Source: Zelonia costaricensis
Lineage: Eukaryota > Euglenozoa > Kinetoplastea > Trypanosomatida > Trypanosomatidae
NCBI GenBank assembly: GCA_030849075.1
Contig: JASAOO010003556.1
Span: forward strand, 79,188 to 143,187
Direction of reading: 5' to 3'
Length of the DNA: 64,000 nt
The position numbers were made by a program, and so were the translations under genes. This document shows, one piece after another, positions 31,194 to 40,317 of this stretch (its first letter is position 1; each line of letters opens with the position of its first letter). The notes under the pieces were generated by a model. That model worked only from the letters and a program-made list of their open reading frames with translations. It made no database searches and was not told where the DNA came from.

Positions 31194-33446
31194 TCAAGGC
31201 GCCGTCGCTGTGGATGAAGCCGCTGGGGGGAATAGCATCTCGCGCAGCATGTCATTGCGCGTGGCGACGATGACGTCGCGGCAGACGTCGTTGAGGGCGA
31301 ACGAGAGGCCAAACGTAAGGCTGCTGACGGTGAAGGAGAAGGGCATTTTGCGGTAGAGCGAGGCAACAGTCTGGGGGCTCTTGAGTAGCGACTGCACAGA
31401 GCTGGTGCCCAGCCGCTCGAACACGACGCGCTCCGCCTGGCGGTTGCGCTTCGCGACACTCAGCGGGTACGTAATGACAGACCCCACTAGCCCCGACGCC
31501 GCCCCTGCCGCCATGTACTGCCCGAAGGTGTGGCAGCCGAGCCGCTCCTTCAGGTACTCGTACGAGGCGAAGCCGATTCCGGCGAGGGCGCCGACGCCCA
31601 TCATGGAGAAGTAGCAGCCGTTCCACAGCGACGCCAGCCCGTGGCGCCGCGCTATCGAGCGGAGCAGCCAGAAGTAGGACTGGAAGCTGGGCACAGCGTT
31701 GACGGCGACGCGGGTGCGCAGGAGGTCGAGCGGGTACACGATGGCGGTGCCCAGCGCCGCAGCTGCAGCACCGGCCACGAAGTTCGTGTACGGGGTCGCC
31801 ACGTGCGAGTACATGAGCCGCTCCACTACAGACTGAAACAGGTCGAAAAAGCAGTAGGTGAGGGCACCGTACGGCCCCACCCGCAGCATCGTCACGTGCC
31901 CCGACGTCCACATGTTTGGGCTTTGCTTCACCACCTGGTACAGCAGCTGCGCCCCCTTCTTGGCCGTCGCATTCTCTGTCATGCCCACCTGGTAGAGTAT
32001 CTTGAGCCTGTCGAACGGGAGGGAGAAGAACTTCGCGGTCACTGCCGCGACGCCGCCGCAGAAGAAGGCCTCTGGAAGGGTGACAACGTTGCGGCGCGAG
32101 GAGTGCACGGCGGTTGTCTCGTAGTAGTTGCGGGTGCGGCGCTTGACCAAGTCGTTGACGGTGAAGCTGGTGGCGGTTGCGATGGGGCCCTTGATCCAGT
32201 TCATGGCGAGGCCCTTGTACAGCCCCTGCCGCAGCCCCTCCTCGCGGTACACCGTGATGAGCGCGTTGACGACGCCCGAGTAGCGGCCGGGAGTCACCTG
32301 CATGCGGCGCCGCACAATGTCCAGCGGGTAGGTGGCCGACTGGGCGATGAGGCCGGCCAGACCGCCCGCCACGAGGCGCTGGTAAGTTGGAATCTCTTTG
32401 TCGGACTTCAGGTTCGACGCCTTGACGATGTAGTGCTTGAACGTCTCAAAGCACGCGAAGCTGCACCCGGCGTACGGGACGATGCCGACCAGGGTCGGAA
32501 ACAGGCCCCCGTAGAGCGAGCGGATGCCCTGCTTCGCCGTGGCCTCTTTGAAGGCGGCACGGTAGCTCGGAAAGCGTCGCTTGCCAGAGCTGCTGCGCGC
32601 CGCAAAGCGCGCACGCATGAGGTCGAGGGGGTAGGTACACGTCGTCGATGTGGCCCCGGCCAGGGAGCCGCTGATGAAGCGCAGCGTGACGGCGCGCGCC
32701 TCGTCGGGCGATCCGTCGGGGTAGGTGCGGCCGAGCACGGCGCGCAGCTTGCTGTGGTACAAGTCGAACGAGGCGTAGGTGATTGCCGCGTACGGCACGA
32801 CGCGCAGCATCGTGGCGCCGTTGCCAATCCAGAGGCCCGTTATGCCAAACTCGCGCACCGTCGCGACGCCGAGGTACACGGCCGCGCGCAGGCTGAACGG
32901 CCGCGTCGACTCGACCTGGAAAATGATCTTCACGCGGTCGCCCGGGGCGATGACAGTCTTGCTCACAGCCCCGGCAATGCCGCCGGCGGCGAAGCTCTCG
33001 ATGAAGCGGACGATCTCTTTTGCAAAGGAGCGCGTCTGGCTTGCATCACCAGCGCCGTCGTAGCCGTGCTTGACCACCAACACACTGTACTCGCCAGACC
33101 GGTCAAAGTCTAGTAGCTCCTCGCCGAGGGACGAGAAGGCGTGCCGGTTCTCCAGGCAAAACCGCGACCACTGCGCCTCCGTCAGGCCGCCCACGCCCGC
33201 GGTGTCGTAGCGCAGCACCAGGGCGCGCAGCTCCGGCTTTGGAAGTCCGCACAGCGGTGCCACCTTCTTCACAATCGTGTCCACCGGGATTATGAGGAGC
33301 TCCTGCTCCTTGCTAGCCGATGCCGCACCGGTGCTGAGTGCATTCGATGAAACTGGGGTGGCCGCGGGTGCCTTGCTAGAGCCCCCGCCGGCTGCCTCAC
33401 TCGACTGCGCAGGCAGCGCTAACGACGGAGACGCGAGGGCCGTCAT
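31194..33446 (-). CDS. double-length mitochondrial carrier protein (six carrier repeats)
   Basis: Predicted 750-residue SLC25-family protein, about twice the usual ~300-residue carrier. Signature P-x-[DE]-x-x-[KR] motifs occur six times: PGDRVK 168-173, PLDLMR 273-278, PLDIVR 374-379, PFDRLK 477-482, PLDLLR 572-577 and PLSVAK 661-666. The acidic residue is replaced by Ser in the last. The pattern implies two full three-repeat carriers (~150-435 and ~455-735). The ~150-residue N-terminal region has two degenerate EF-hand-like loops (D81-T-A-G, and D113-F-D-R-S-G), as in Ca2+-regulated ATP-Mg/Pi or Asp/Glu carriers, but both lack the final Glu. The first half most resembles ADP/CoA-type carriers. 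Inner-membrane location inferred; substrate unknown. Confidence 0.9.
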   Translation of the reverse strand: MTALASPSLALPAQSSEAAGGGSSKAPAATPVSSNALSTGAASASKEQELLIIPVDTIVKKVAPLCGLPKPELRALVLRYDTAGVGGLTEAQWSRFCLENRHAFSSLGEELLDFDRSGEYSVLVVKHGYDGAGDASQTRSFAKEIVRFIESFAAGGIAGAVSKTVIAPGDRVKIIFQVESTRPFSLRAAVYLGVATVREFGITGLWIGNGATMLRVVPYAAITYASFDLYHSKLRAVLGRTYPDGSPDEARAVTLRFISGSLAGATSTTCTYPLDLMRARFAARSSSGKRRFPSYRAAFKEATAKQGIRSLYGGLFPTLVGIVPYAGCSFACFETFKHYIVKASNLKSDKEIPTYQRLVAGGLAGLIAQSATYPLDIVRRRMQVTPGRYSGVVNALITVYREEGLRQGLYKGLAMNWIKGPIATATSFTVNDLVKRRTRNYYETTAVHSSRRNVVTLPEAFFCGGVAAVTAKFFSLPFDRLKILYQVGMTENATAKKGAQLLYQVVKQSPNMWTSGHVTMLRVGPYGALTYCFFDLFQSVVERLMYSHVATPYTNFVAGAAAAALGTAIVYPLDLLRTRVAVNAVPSFQSYFWLLRSIARRHGLASLWNGCYFSMMGVGALAGIGFASYEYLKERLGCHTFGQYMAAGAASGLVGSVITYPLSVAKRNRQAERVVFERLGTSSVQSLLKSPQTVASLYRKMPFSFTVSSLTFGLSFALNDVCRDVIVATRNDMLREMLFPPAASSTATAP

Positions 33447-34362
33447 TTTCGATTATCTTCGATGACGCGTACAACACGTCGATACAGTGGGCACAAAAGA
33501 GATTTGAAAGCTGACAAAAAAAAAACCGCACAGCGTATCCCAAGCAGTGACGCAGGAGTTCGAAGTTACAGCCTTTTTTTCGGCTTGCCTTTTTTGGGGC
33601 GGAGTTTCGCTGCGGAAAAAAAAGGCAGTGTATGCCAGAGCTACACAGCCCCAAACCAGCAGGGCAGAGAAGGTGGTAGGTACAAAGGAGGAAGACAGGA
33701 CTAGGCTGGAAGATAGAAGGTTGGATTCTAGCAGTGGTAGCTGACTCCGGGAACGGCAAAGAAAGAGACCGTTGCTATGATGGTGGTGCTCTCTTGGTCT
33801 TTGAGGCTGGGGGGGGGGTAATGACGCGAGTATGAGGAAGGGGGAGCAGGCGGTCGTTGGAAGTGTGGAAACGCACTGCTGACCTCGTGTTGTGAGCGCC
33901 GCGCGAAAAGAAGGGTCAACCAGTGGGTTAAAAGAGGCAGGAGTGGAACCAGCGCACGATAGGAGAGTGGACGCAAGCGAGCCTCTTGAGAGATGACGGC
34001 AACGAGGGTTGCATTGCAACATCTTGGCAAACGGGTGTAGCGCGTGGCGTGCCCATGCGCACCTGTTGAAGCAAAGGGACGGTAAAGACCCGCTTTGAGA
34101 AGTCCTGATGCGGCTTTTGCTGCTCATGACGTGAAACGAGCAGCGGCGTGAAGCTGCAAAACAAACAAAAAATGTACATGAGCGGGATGAGAAAGGAGAA
34201 GCAAGAAGCGGTTCAAATTCAAAGCACGTGTTCACCAAACAACGCCACAGACCAGCTCACCGAGAAGGGGGGAAAACAAAGTTGACTGGCCCATCTGATT
34301 CCTCCCTCGCTAGCCTTTTGTAGCCCGTGCTCAACGTGGCAGCAAAACAAAGTTGCAGGGCG
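33447..34362. other. intergenic spacer
   Basis: 0.9 kb with A and T tracts at 33515-33524 and 33574-33580 and purine-rich plus-strand sequence. No gene recognised. Confidence 0.6.
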
Positions 34363-35694
34363 CTAATGCAGCCGCTCGAGTCCGTTCATATAAGCGTTCA
34401 GCTCCGACTTCATGGCCCCGTACTCTGCCTTGTAGTCGGACGCCTCCAGCTCGTAAAGCCGCAGCCTGTCCGCTGTTGCGGCGAGCTGGCGCCGTGTGGC
34501 GGCGAGCTCGGCTCGCATTGTTTTCAAGTCCTGCTGTGTACCGCGGTCTTGCTCCAGCAGGTCCACATTTTCAGAGAGGTTCTTCTTCCAGCACGACTGC
34601 AGGTTCTCCACGTAAGCTTGAATCTCGAGCAACGACGGCATGTGCGTCACACCGGGGGCGAACGGCTTCGAGTTGGCGGCAGGCAAGCTCTCTCGGCGTA
34701 CTAGAATTTCCGCATTGCGAGCGTTCATTTTGCGCCCCATCTGCTTGAGAGCATGCGCTGCGTACTCTGCCTCCTCAGGCGACTGTGAGTCGAGTCCGCC
34801 GGACGTGGAGGTGCGGAGCCGCCTCATGGGTGGCAGCGACACAGGGCTAAACGGCTCAAACGGTGCCACAATGTGCTGCGTTGACGGGTCATAGTACGCC
34901 TCGAGCAAGTCGAGCTGCGGGATGCGGGACATGAGCTCACCGCAGAAGTGAGACGCAAAGTACATCATACACTCATCCGTCTCGTCGAACGGAGCGAACG
35001 CAAAGTCCTTGCGCTCGACGTGAAGCGTCGCAATCGGCACCTGCGGCTCGCCGCTCACCTCGTTCTGGTTGTAAACGGGGAAGATCAAGACGGAGCTCTT
35101 CCGCTCCGCCTCATGGATGTGGCGGTTGAGTGCGATAGAGCTGCCCAGCACCTCGGCGTTTGCGTTGCCTAGGCACCGGTGGTGCACCTGACGCGGCGGA
35201 AAAACGGGCTTGCGCGACACATTGGCGATGGAAAAGACGTCGTCGCCGCGCTTCACAAAAATGTGGGCGTGCGAGGCGCGAAGGAGGCGTGCCGTCCCCT
35301 CTAGCAGGTTGTAAAGAGAACAGCACATCGCTTGTGAAACCTCTCGCGAAACGAATATCTTCGTATGCCGCTGTGGCGAGCCGGCTGACGCGCGCTTTTT
35401 CCCTTCCTTCTGCGACGCAGGCACGCGCGGGGGCGGCGACTTCGCCGGCGGCAGCTTTGTCGCCGGAGGGCGAGCCGCACCAGCCACGCCATCCGCAACG
35501 TCGGCGCTGCGCGCCGCGAACGAGTAGTTGAGCCCACTCTGCGACGCCTGGAAGCCCTGCGTCAGCCGGCCGGCAGCAACACGCAGCCGCTTCGAAAGCG
35601 GCGCCAGCTGGTCAGCGCGGAGGCAACCACTGACTGCGAGCAGTCGATCAATGATGCTCGCCACGAGGCATATTTCGTCCTTGACTTCCTCCAT
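34363..35694 (-). CDS. GAF-like domain and coiled-coil protein, unknown function
   Basis: Predicted 443 residues. The N-terminal ~60 residues are helical, followed by a Pro/Lys-rich linker (~75-110). A region of ~150 residues (about 120-270) is patterned like a GAF domain: helix AMCCSLYNLLEGTARLL, strand HIFVKRGDDVFSI, strand SSVLIFPVYN, and PIATLHVER followed by FDETDECMMYFASHF. The last ~85 residues form a strong coiled coil (heptads around LKTMRAELAATRRQL). In other organisms GAF domains bind cyclic nucleotides or small ligands; whether this one does is unknown. The upstream open frame has only a TTG, so the ATG at 35694, preceded by an A tract, is the start. Confidence 0.75.
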   Translation of the reverse strand: MEEVKDEICLVASIIDRLLAVSGCLRADQLAPLSKRLRVAAGRLTQGFQASQSGLNYSFAARSADVADGVAGAARPPATKLPPAKSPPPRVPASQKEGKKRASAGSPQRHTKIFVSREVSQAMCCSLYNLLEGTARLLRASHAHIFVKRGDDVFSIANVSRKPVFPPRQVHHRCLGNANAEVLGSSIALNRHIHEAERKSSVLIFPVYNQNEVSGEPQVPIATLHVERKDFAFAPFDETDECMMYFASHFCGELMSRIPQLDLLEAYYDPSTQHIVAPFEPFSPVSLPPMRRLRTSTSGGLDSQSPEEAEYAAHALKQMGRKMNARNAEILVRRESLPAANSKPFAPGVTHMPSLLEIQAYVENLQSCWKKNLSENVDLLEQDRGTQQDLKTMRAELAATRRQLAATADRLRLYELEASDYKAEYGAMKSELNAYMNGLERLH

Positions 35695-37018
35695 CGTTTT
35701 TTTTTTTCTCAACTGGAGTCACCACCAGACCGCTGAATAGCACTAGGCGTGTTCTCGGTTGCTGCACCTGGGGATGGTCGACGCGCTGCATGTAAAAACC
35801 ACAACCGATGTAAACGTCGATCCGGAAAAAAGAAGGAAAAAGGTTGAGGAGCAGAGGTCAAAATACACTTTTTTTGTGAGGATTGTATCCGGCATTGCCG
35901 CTCTACGCGCTTGCCGGCTGCACGCACATTTTGCTTGCTCGCCAACAAAGTCGCAAGCTATCTTTTGCAGACCGCATGCTAGCCCCGGCCATCGTCATCT
36001 AGGCGTGCCGTTACAGATATACATCCGCTTTCGCTTGTTTTCTTTTCTTGTGCAAAACCCCGCTGACGTACTCAAGCTCGCAGAGAAAAAAACGAGAAGA
36101 TACAACCCTCTCAAGCTCGCACATTGCATAAGCCTTTCTCGGATGTTGTCTTTTTCCCCTCTTCTCTTGGGAAGTAGCGGCCTTACTTCGCCAGAGTGAT
36201 GATGAGGTTGGCTTGGAGAACAGCTAAACCTAGCTTCCCCGCCGACTCTGTTGTGCATTTTTTGTGGTTGTTGCTGTTTAGAGGTGATTGCAGTGCTGAG
36301 ACTCGTCCGGTTTGCAGCGCTATATACAGACTGAGCACCCGCGGCCAGAAAAAGAAAAAAAAAATGAGCGCAGAGAACGTAAAAGGGTCCACGGTCATCC
36401 CGTCACAAAGGCCAATCCTGAGCAAAAAGCGGATCAGCAATCTCCCGCGCTTCCACGTGCCGCGGCAGGCTTGAAAAGAAAGCGTGCAGGCTGCTTCTTC
36501 AGCGCGATTGCACAGCAAGAGTGGAGGAGCGTTGGTGCACACCTTTTCTCTCTCTATCTCGCCTTGACTCTCTCCTATCGCGCCTGCTACCCTCTGCCTT
36601 TCTCTGCGAGGGTCGCACCCACGCAGTGAGATCAAGAACGGGGCAGGCGGCTGTAAATCGGAAGCGCGTGCGCTGTCTTTGATGGGCTGCAGGGGGGCGA
36701 GGATATAGAATGGAACGGGCACGTTGCGGCGGCGGCCCATAGTGTATGAAAGGGTATGCAACCACCAGGAAGGACGAAAAGCCGTGAATATAGGGTAAGC
36801 TCAAAAGATCGTGAACGGGAGACGGCGCACCACGCTGTCAGCTTGGGAGTCTAGACCAAAACGAAGACCTGAAGCAAATACGCCTAGATGCGTGCACACA
36901 AAGGGCACCGATCCAAGAAGCTGTGAAAAAAAAAATTGACAAGGCAGATGGAGAAGAAAAGCAGCACAAACGAAGCGTATCCGTCAGAGGCTGAGCGTGG
37001 GCACAGCATACGTCACAC
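35695..37018. other. intergenic spacer
   Basis: 1.3 kb, less GC-rich than the rest of the left arm. It holds T/A tracts at 35698-35707, 36088-36093 and 36349-36364. A minus-strand frame at 36183-36761 lacks any motif and is not called. Confidence 0.6.
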
Positions 37019-37915
37019 TCAGCTCTTGAAAAATGGCGGCTTGAACTCAACAACGATGATCGTCATGTTGTCCGTTCCGGCCTTGACCGAGTTTGACGGG
37101 GCAAGACAGCGGTCCAGGACCTGTTCGCACACAAGACTAATGTCCACCGGAACTGGGTGACCGTTCTTGTCGATCTCCGTGTTGCGGATGAGGGTGCGCA
37201 CCAGCTTGCAGCACTCCTCGTTTGATAGCACGTCCCAGATGCCGTCACATCCAATTACAATAAACTCGTCATCGCTGCGTGACGGCGTAATTGTAATGTC
37301 GGGACACGCTGTCACCGCCTGCTCGCACCAGTCCTTCGTCTCCATGGACTTGAAGTCGACATCACCCAGTGCACGACTAACCGCCAGAGTCATGTTCACT
37401 CGCCCGTTCTCAACCTGGCACCCGGCCGCGACAATTCGAGCCTCTTCCGCAGGAACGGACGGCTTGTGGTCTACACTCAGTGGAACGACATTGCCACCAC
37501 GGTACAGGACAGCGCGGCTATCACCTGCGTTTGCACAGACAATCTGCTGGTTGGCCAAATAAACGCAGTTCGCCGTGGTGCCACTCGAGGCAAACTTCTC
37601 GCAAATCTGCTTGTCCACCGCCTTGAAGGCTTCCTCGAACGCCGCCTTGAAGTCGCCTTTGCAGATCGCCACGCTCCGGAGCAATTCATCCAGCATGTGC
37701 GCTCGACAGTAACGTGAGGCTTCGTCTGACTGATGGCCATCGAAGACGCCGAAAAATGCCTGGTCCTTGTTGCCGTCGAGGTTGAGCTGCGCAACGTGCG
37801 CGTCCTCCATGGACTTGCGCCAGCCCTGCATGCTGCAGCATCCCACACGCAGGTGGGAGGTCTCGAACACCGTCGAGAATTTCTGAGTTTCTGGCTTCGC
37901 GAGCATATCACCCAT
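37019..37915 (-). CDS. protein phosphatase 2C (PPM family)
   Basis: Predicted 298-residue metal-dependent Ser/Thr phosphatase. PP2C motifs occur in order: GWRKSMEDAHVA, FFGVFDGHQSDEAS, SGTTANCVYLANQQIVCANAGDSRAVL, LAVSRALGDVDFK, IVIGCDGIWDVLSNEE and GTDNMTIIVVEF. The metal-binding Asp residues (in ED, DGH, GCDG and TDN) are all present. After DGH the usual Gly-Gly is replaced by Gln-Ser, so a backbone metal contact at that Gly may differ. Size is that of a minimal catalytic domain, with no signal or membrane segment. The first ATG is at 37915. It sits second in the left transcription unit. Substrate unknown. Confidence 0.93.
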   Translation of the reverse strand: MGDMLAKPETQKFSTVFETSHLRVGCCSMQGWRKSMEDAHVAQLNLDGNKDQAFFGVFDGHQSDEASRYCRAHMLDELLRSVAICKGDFKAAFEEAFKAVDKQICEKFASSGTTANCVYLANQQIVCANAGDSRAVLYRGGNVVPLSVDHKPSVPAEEARIVAAGCQVENGRVNMTLAVSRALGDVDFKSMETKDWCEQAVTACPDITITPSRSDDEFIVIGCDGIWDVLSNEECCKLVRTLIRNTEIDKNGHPVPVDISLVCEQVLDRCLAPSNSVKAGTDNMTIIVVEFKPPFFKS

Positions 37916-38465
37916 TTTTCGTTCGCTACGAGAACTGTGTACAGACTAGGTCAAGGTGACGTGCCAGACGGATATACGGCAAGGACACGCACCAATCCAT
38001 ACTGTGGAGGGAACACACAGGCGCATTCGTACAGAAAAGTAAGAGCACGCGGAAAAACAAGTCAACACGCAGCATTGTCGCATGATACGACGGTCCACAA
38101 CCAGTAAAAGCAAACAGAGTAACAGGGTGACAGCGAGAGAGAGGGAGTTTGCGCGAATAACGGTCACCTGAGAGTCACAGATGTGGGGCCCGGTCTGTAC
38201 GAGCTGCAGGAGAGTCGTTTACCTCTGTCCACGCAGCAGCCTAGGCGGAGTGAAGTTACTTTCCGTTTTTTCTTTTCTTTGGTAGCTCGCCTTTAGCGCA
38301 GTTTCTCCGAATCCTCACAACAGCAGATAAGAGAGCAACGCCCATCACTTCGCGCAAAGGTCAAAACTCTCGGCCTTTCACAAACTCTAGCTCTCCGAAT
38401 GCTCTGATTTTCAGACTGCCTGAGCACCGCAACGGAAGATGCGTCAACAAGAGGCTGAAAAACCC
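37916..38465. other. intergenic spacer
   Basis: About 550 bases between SmD3 and PP2C with one T-rich stretch near 38264-38280. No gene supported. Confidence 0.6.
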
Positions 38466-38894
38466 TCAGCGCAACTTGCGCCGCAGTTGCTTGCCTTTGT
38501 CGACTTTGCGAGGTGCCTTCTTTGCGCGCACAGGCCGTGGAGCCGGCGCTGCCACTGGGCGCGCGACAGGCAGACGCTTCAACGACTTTTTCAGCTGTTG
38601 CTGCACGGCATCCCTGCGCCACTGAAGACTCGGCGCCGCCTTCATCTCAGGTGGCAGCATGATCAGCCGCACATTCGAGCCGCGCACAGTGACGCGTTCG
38701 TGAAAGTCGTACGATGAGTCTTTTGCCTGGTGACGGACGTCTACCAGCTCGACGTTGCCACGCAGGACATCGTAGTGCGCCAGCTTGCCCTTGAACGAGT
38801 CGCCGTCCACTGTCTCCACTGTCACACGCGCGTTGACAGCTTCAAACACTAGAGAAGCCGGGATATCCTTTTCTGCAGCTGACGAGTCCGCCAT
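38466..38894 (-). CDS. Sm core protein, SmD3-like
   Basis: Predicted 142-residue Sm-fold protein. Sm1 covers about residues 11-46 (IPASLVFEAVNARVTVET, DSFKGKLAHYD); Sm2 follows at ~60-80 (ERVTVRGSNVRLIMLPPEM). The VRGSxVRxxxLP form and the following KAAPSL point to SmD3 rather than other Sm/LSm members. The ~55-residue tail is very basic (Arg/Lys/Ala/Pro), as in D1/D3 proteins. Expected role: a ring subunit of spliceosomal snRNPs, which in trypanosomatids mainly serve SL trans-splicing. It is the first gene of the left unit, beside the strand switch. The ATG at 38894 follows an A tract with an AG at 38909-38908. Confidence 0.85.
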   Translation of the reverse strand: MADSSAAEKDIPASLVFEAVNARVTVETVDGDSFKGKLAHYDVLRGNVELVDVRHQAKDSSYDFHERVTVRGSNVRLIMLPPEMKAAPSLQWRRDAVQQQLKKSLKRLPVARPVAAPAPRPVRAKKAPRKVDKGKQLRRKLR

Positions 38895-38907
38895 CTTTTT
38901 TTTTTTC

Positions 38908-38961
38908 CTAGCAGTGAGGCTATAGGGCAGTTTGCGGGAAGTACAAGAGAAGTGGGGGGAA
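38908..38961 (-). promoter_or_regulatory. predicted spliced-leader acceptor for SmD3
   Basis: Minus-strand C/T-rich stretch within 38935-38961, then CTGCTAG with AG at 38909-38908, followed by an A tract and the ATG 14 nt on. Confidence 0.45.
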
Positions 38962-39600
38962 CGTGGTGGCGTGCATGGAAGAAGCACCCTCAATTTCCTC
39001 TTCTTTACGGGCAGAGGAGGCGCTTTTGATGGCGTGCGCGCGTCGTTGTCGTCGTTGAGCAGAGCAGGGCGAAGAACTGCCCGTTTTTTTGAACTAGTGG
39101 GTTATTTCTTTTTTTTCTTTTCGCTTGCCTCGGCAAAGGCGATTAGAGGGCATTCCCAACACCAGGGTTACTGCAAACGTCAGGGCGCATAGGCTCGCTG
39201 GATGGTGGCTAAGCTGACTTGCTTCATGGTCCTTGGGGCCGCTGAACGTCGCGCTGGAGGGGCGGTGTGCACGGGGGGGGGGGTGGGGAGTGAGGGGTGG
39301 TGCGGGGCGTGGGGGGGGGGGGCGAAGAGCGAGAAAGAATCTGGGAATTGCAGCGAAACGGGGGGAAAGAAGGTAACCGATAGCACGACGTGTTGCTCAG
39401 GTACGCGTAAGGCCGCGTGGCCTCCAAGAGGAGCGAATGCTCGGCCCCCCCGCCCACGCTGCCATTGCTCCCCTTGCTTGTCTTGTGGCCTGCCGCCTTC
39501 AGCTGCACCCTGTTGCTCGTCGAAAACTGAGCGCGGCCGTCTGAATGCCGCCTGGTGCAGCTTGCGCCAACGCAACCATGTTTTTCATGCCGTCCCGCAC

Positions 39601-39648
39601 ATCTTTCCGCTCCCGCCCACCTCTGCTCTCTCTGCGCACTCCAATCAG
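39601..39648 (+). promoter_or_regulatory. predicted spliced-leader acceptor for the first right-arm gene
   Basis: CT-rich stretch at about 39603-39640 followed by CAATCAG, AG at 39647-39648, 54 nt before the ATG at 39703. It lies downstream of the longer open frame's first ATG, which argues against that start. Confidence 0.5.
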
Positions 39649-39702
39649 TCTCACGCCACCAGACGCAAATCAGCTGCGCGAGGCACACTTTTCGTGACAG
39701 AC

Positions 39703-40317
39703 ATGAATTCATCTGACACTACCGGTGACAGTTCGGCTGGGGAGCCGCAGTACAACAACCGCATAAAGCTCACCTACGCGGAAACTGTGGTTTCCCTAGC
39801 CACCGCCATAGGACTCGTGATCCTAGTCCTGCTAGATCTGCTTTACCGCAGCAGCTCACGCCACTCGATGCTCCTGCGTATCCAGCGCGAGACACGCTTC
39901 GACGGCGCCTACTTCCTCGGCAAACCCGCCGGCAACAGTGCGCGTGCGATTCTCGAAAATGGTCTGAAGACGCATGAGTTCCGTATTCTGAACCCGCCAC
40001 AGTACGCGCGAGCCATTCCGGCAGTCGTTTCTGACTCTCGCGATGCAAAGCAGGACTGCGTAGAGATGTTGAGCAAGGTGCGCAGCATCTTGTCCAAGTC
40101 GTACGGCAGGTGTGCAGAGTTGATGTCGATGCGGTGCTGCCTCGCCTGCGTGAAAGGGGCTCTGCCGGTCGAGCAATCAGAGCGCTTTCTCCGCATCTAC
40201 GAAAGGGTCATGTTCTGCTCCCACCGAGTGAACGGCGACGAGAAGCTTGTGACTTCCGAAGATATTCGCTACATGCACGCGTTTTTCTACAACAACGTTC
40301 TGAAAGTTCTCCAGTGA
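39703..40317 (+). CDS. hypothetical single-TM membrane protein
   Basis: Predicted 204 residues, unrecognised. A short polar N-terminus is followed by one strong membrane helix at about residues 26-48 (ATAIGLVILVLLDLLY core), then ~155 hydrophilic residues with several Cys (MRCCLACVKG). No cleavable signal peptide is evident, so it is likely a type II or signal-anchor protein. It is the first gene of the right transcription unit. The frame opens at 39202, but the upstream part crosses the G runs of the strand-switch region and a probable trans-splice site, so the ATG at 39703 is preferred. Confidence 0.75.
   Translation: MNSSDTTGDSSAGEPQYNNRIKLTYAETVVSLATAIGLVILVLLDLLYRSSSRHSMLLRIQRETRFDGAYFLGKPAGNSARAILENGLKTHEFRILNPPQYARAIPAVVSDSRDAKQDCVEMLSKVRSILSKSYGRCAELMSMRCCLACVKGALPVEQSERFLRIYERVMFCSHRVNGDEKLVTSEDIRYMHAFFYNNVLKVLQ

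Larger units (their letters stand above)
38895..39702. promoter_or_regulatory. divergent strand-switch region (probable bidirectional Pol II start region)
   Basis: The only place in the window where neighbouring genes point away from each other: SmD3 leftward, the 204-residue protein rightward. In Leishmania such divergent regions are established sites of Pol II initiation in both directions, marked by acetylated H3 and H2A variants. This one is ~0.8 kb. It holds T tracts (39084-39091, 39109-39123) and G runs of 11 and 12 bases at 39273-39283 and 39311-39322. No TATA-like element is apparent, as expected. Open frames entering it from the right (39202 onward) are treated as 5' flank. Confidence 0.8.

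Noticed and set aside
31530..33113. 527-codon plus-strand open frame
   Set aside because: Exactly antisense to the double carrier; composition is the reverse-strand shadow of GC-rich codons, with no domain and no acceptor.
34209..34219. GGTTCAAATTC, tRNA B-box-like
   Set aside because: No matching A box or cloverleaf arms around it.
36183..36761. 192-codon minus-strand frame
   Set aside because: No motif, mixed low-quality composition, lies in a spacer with A/T tracts.
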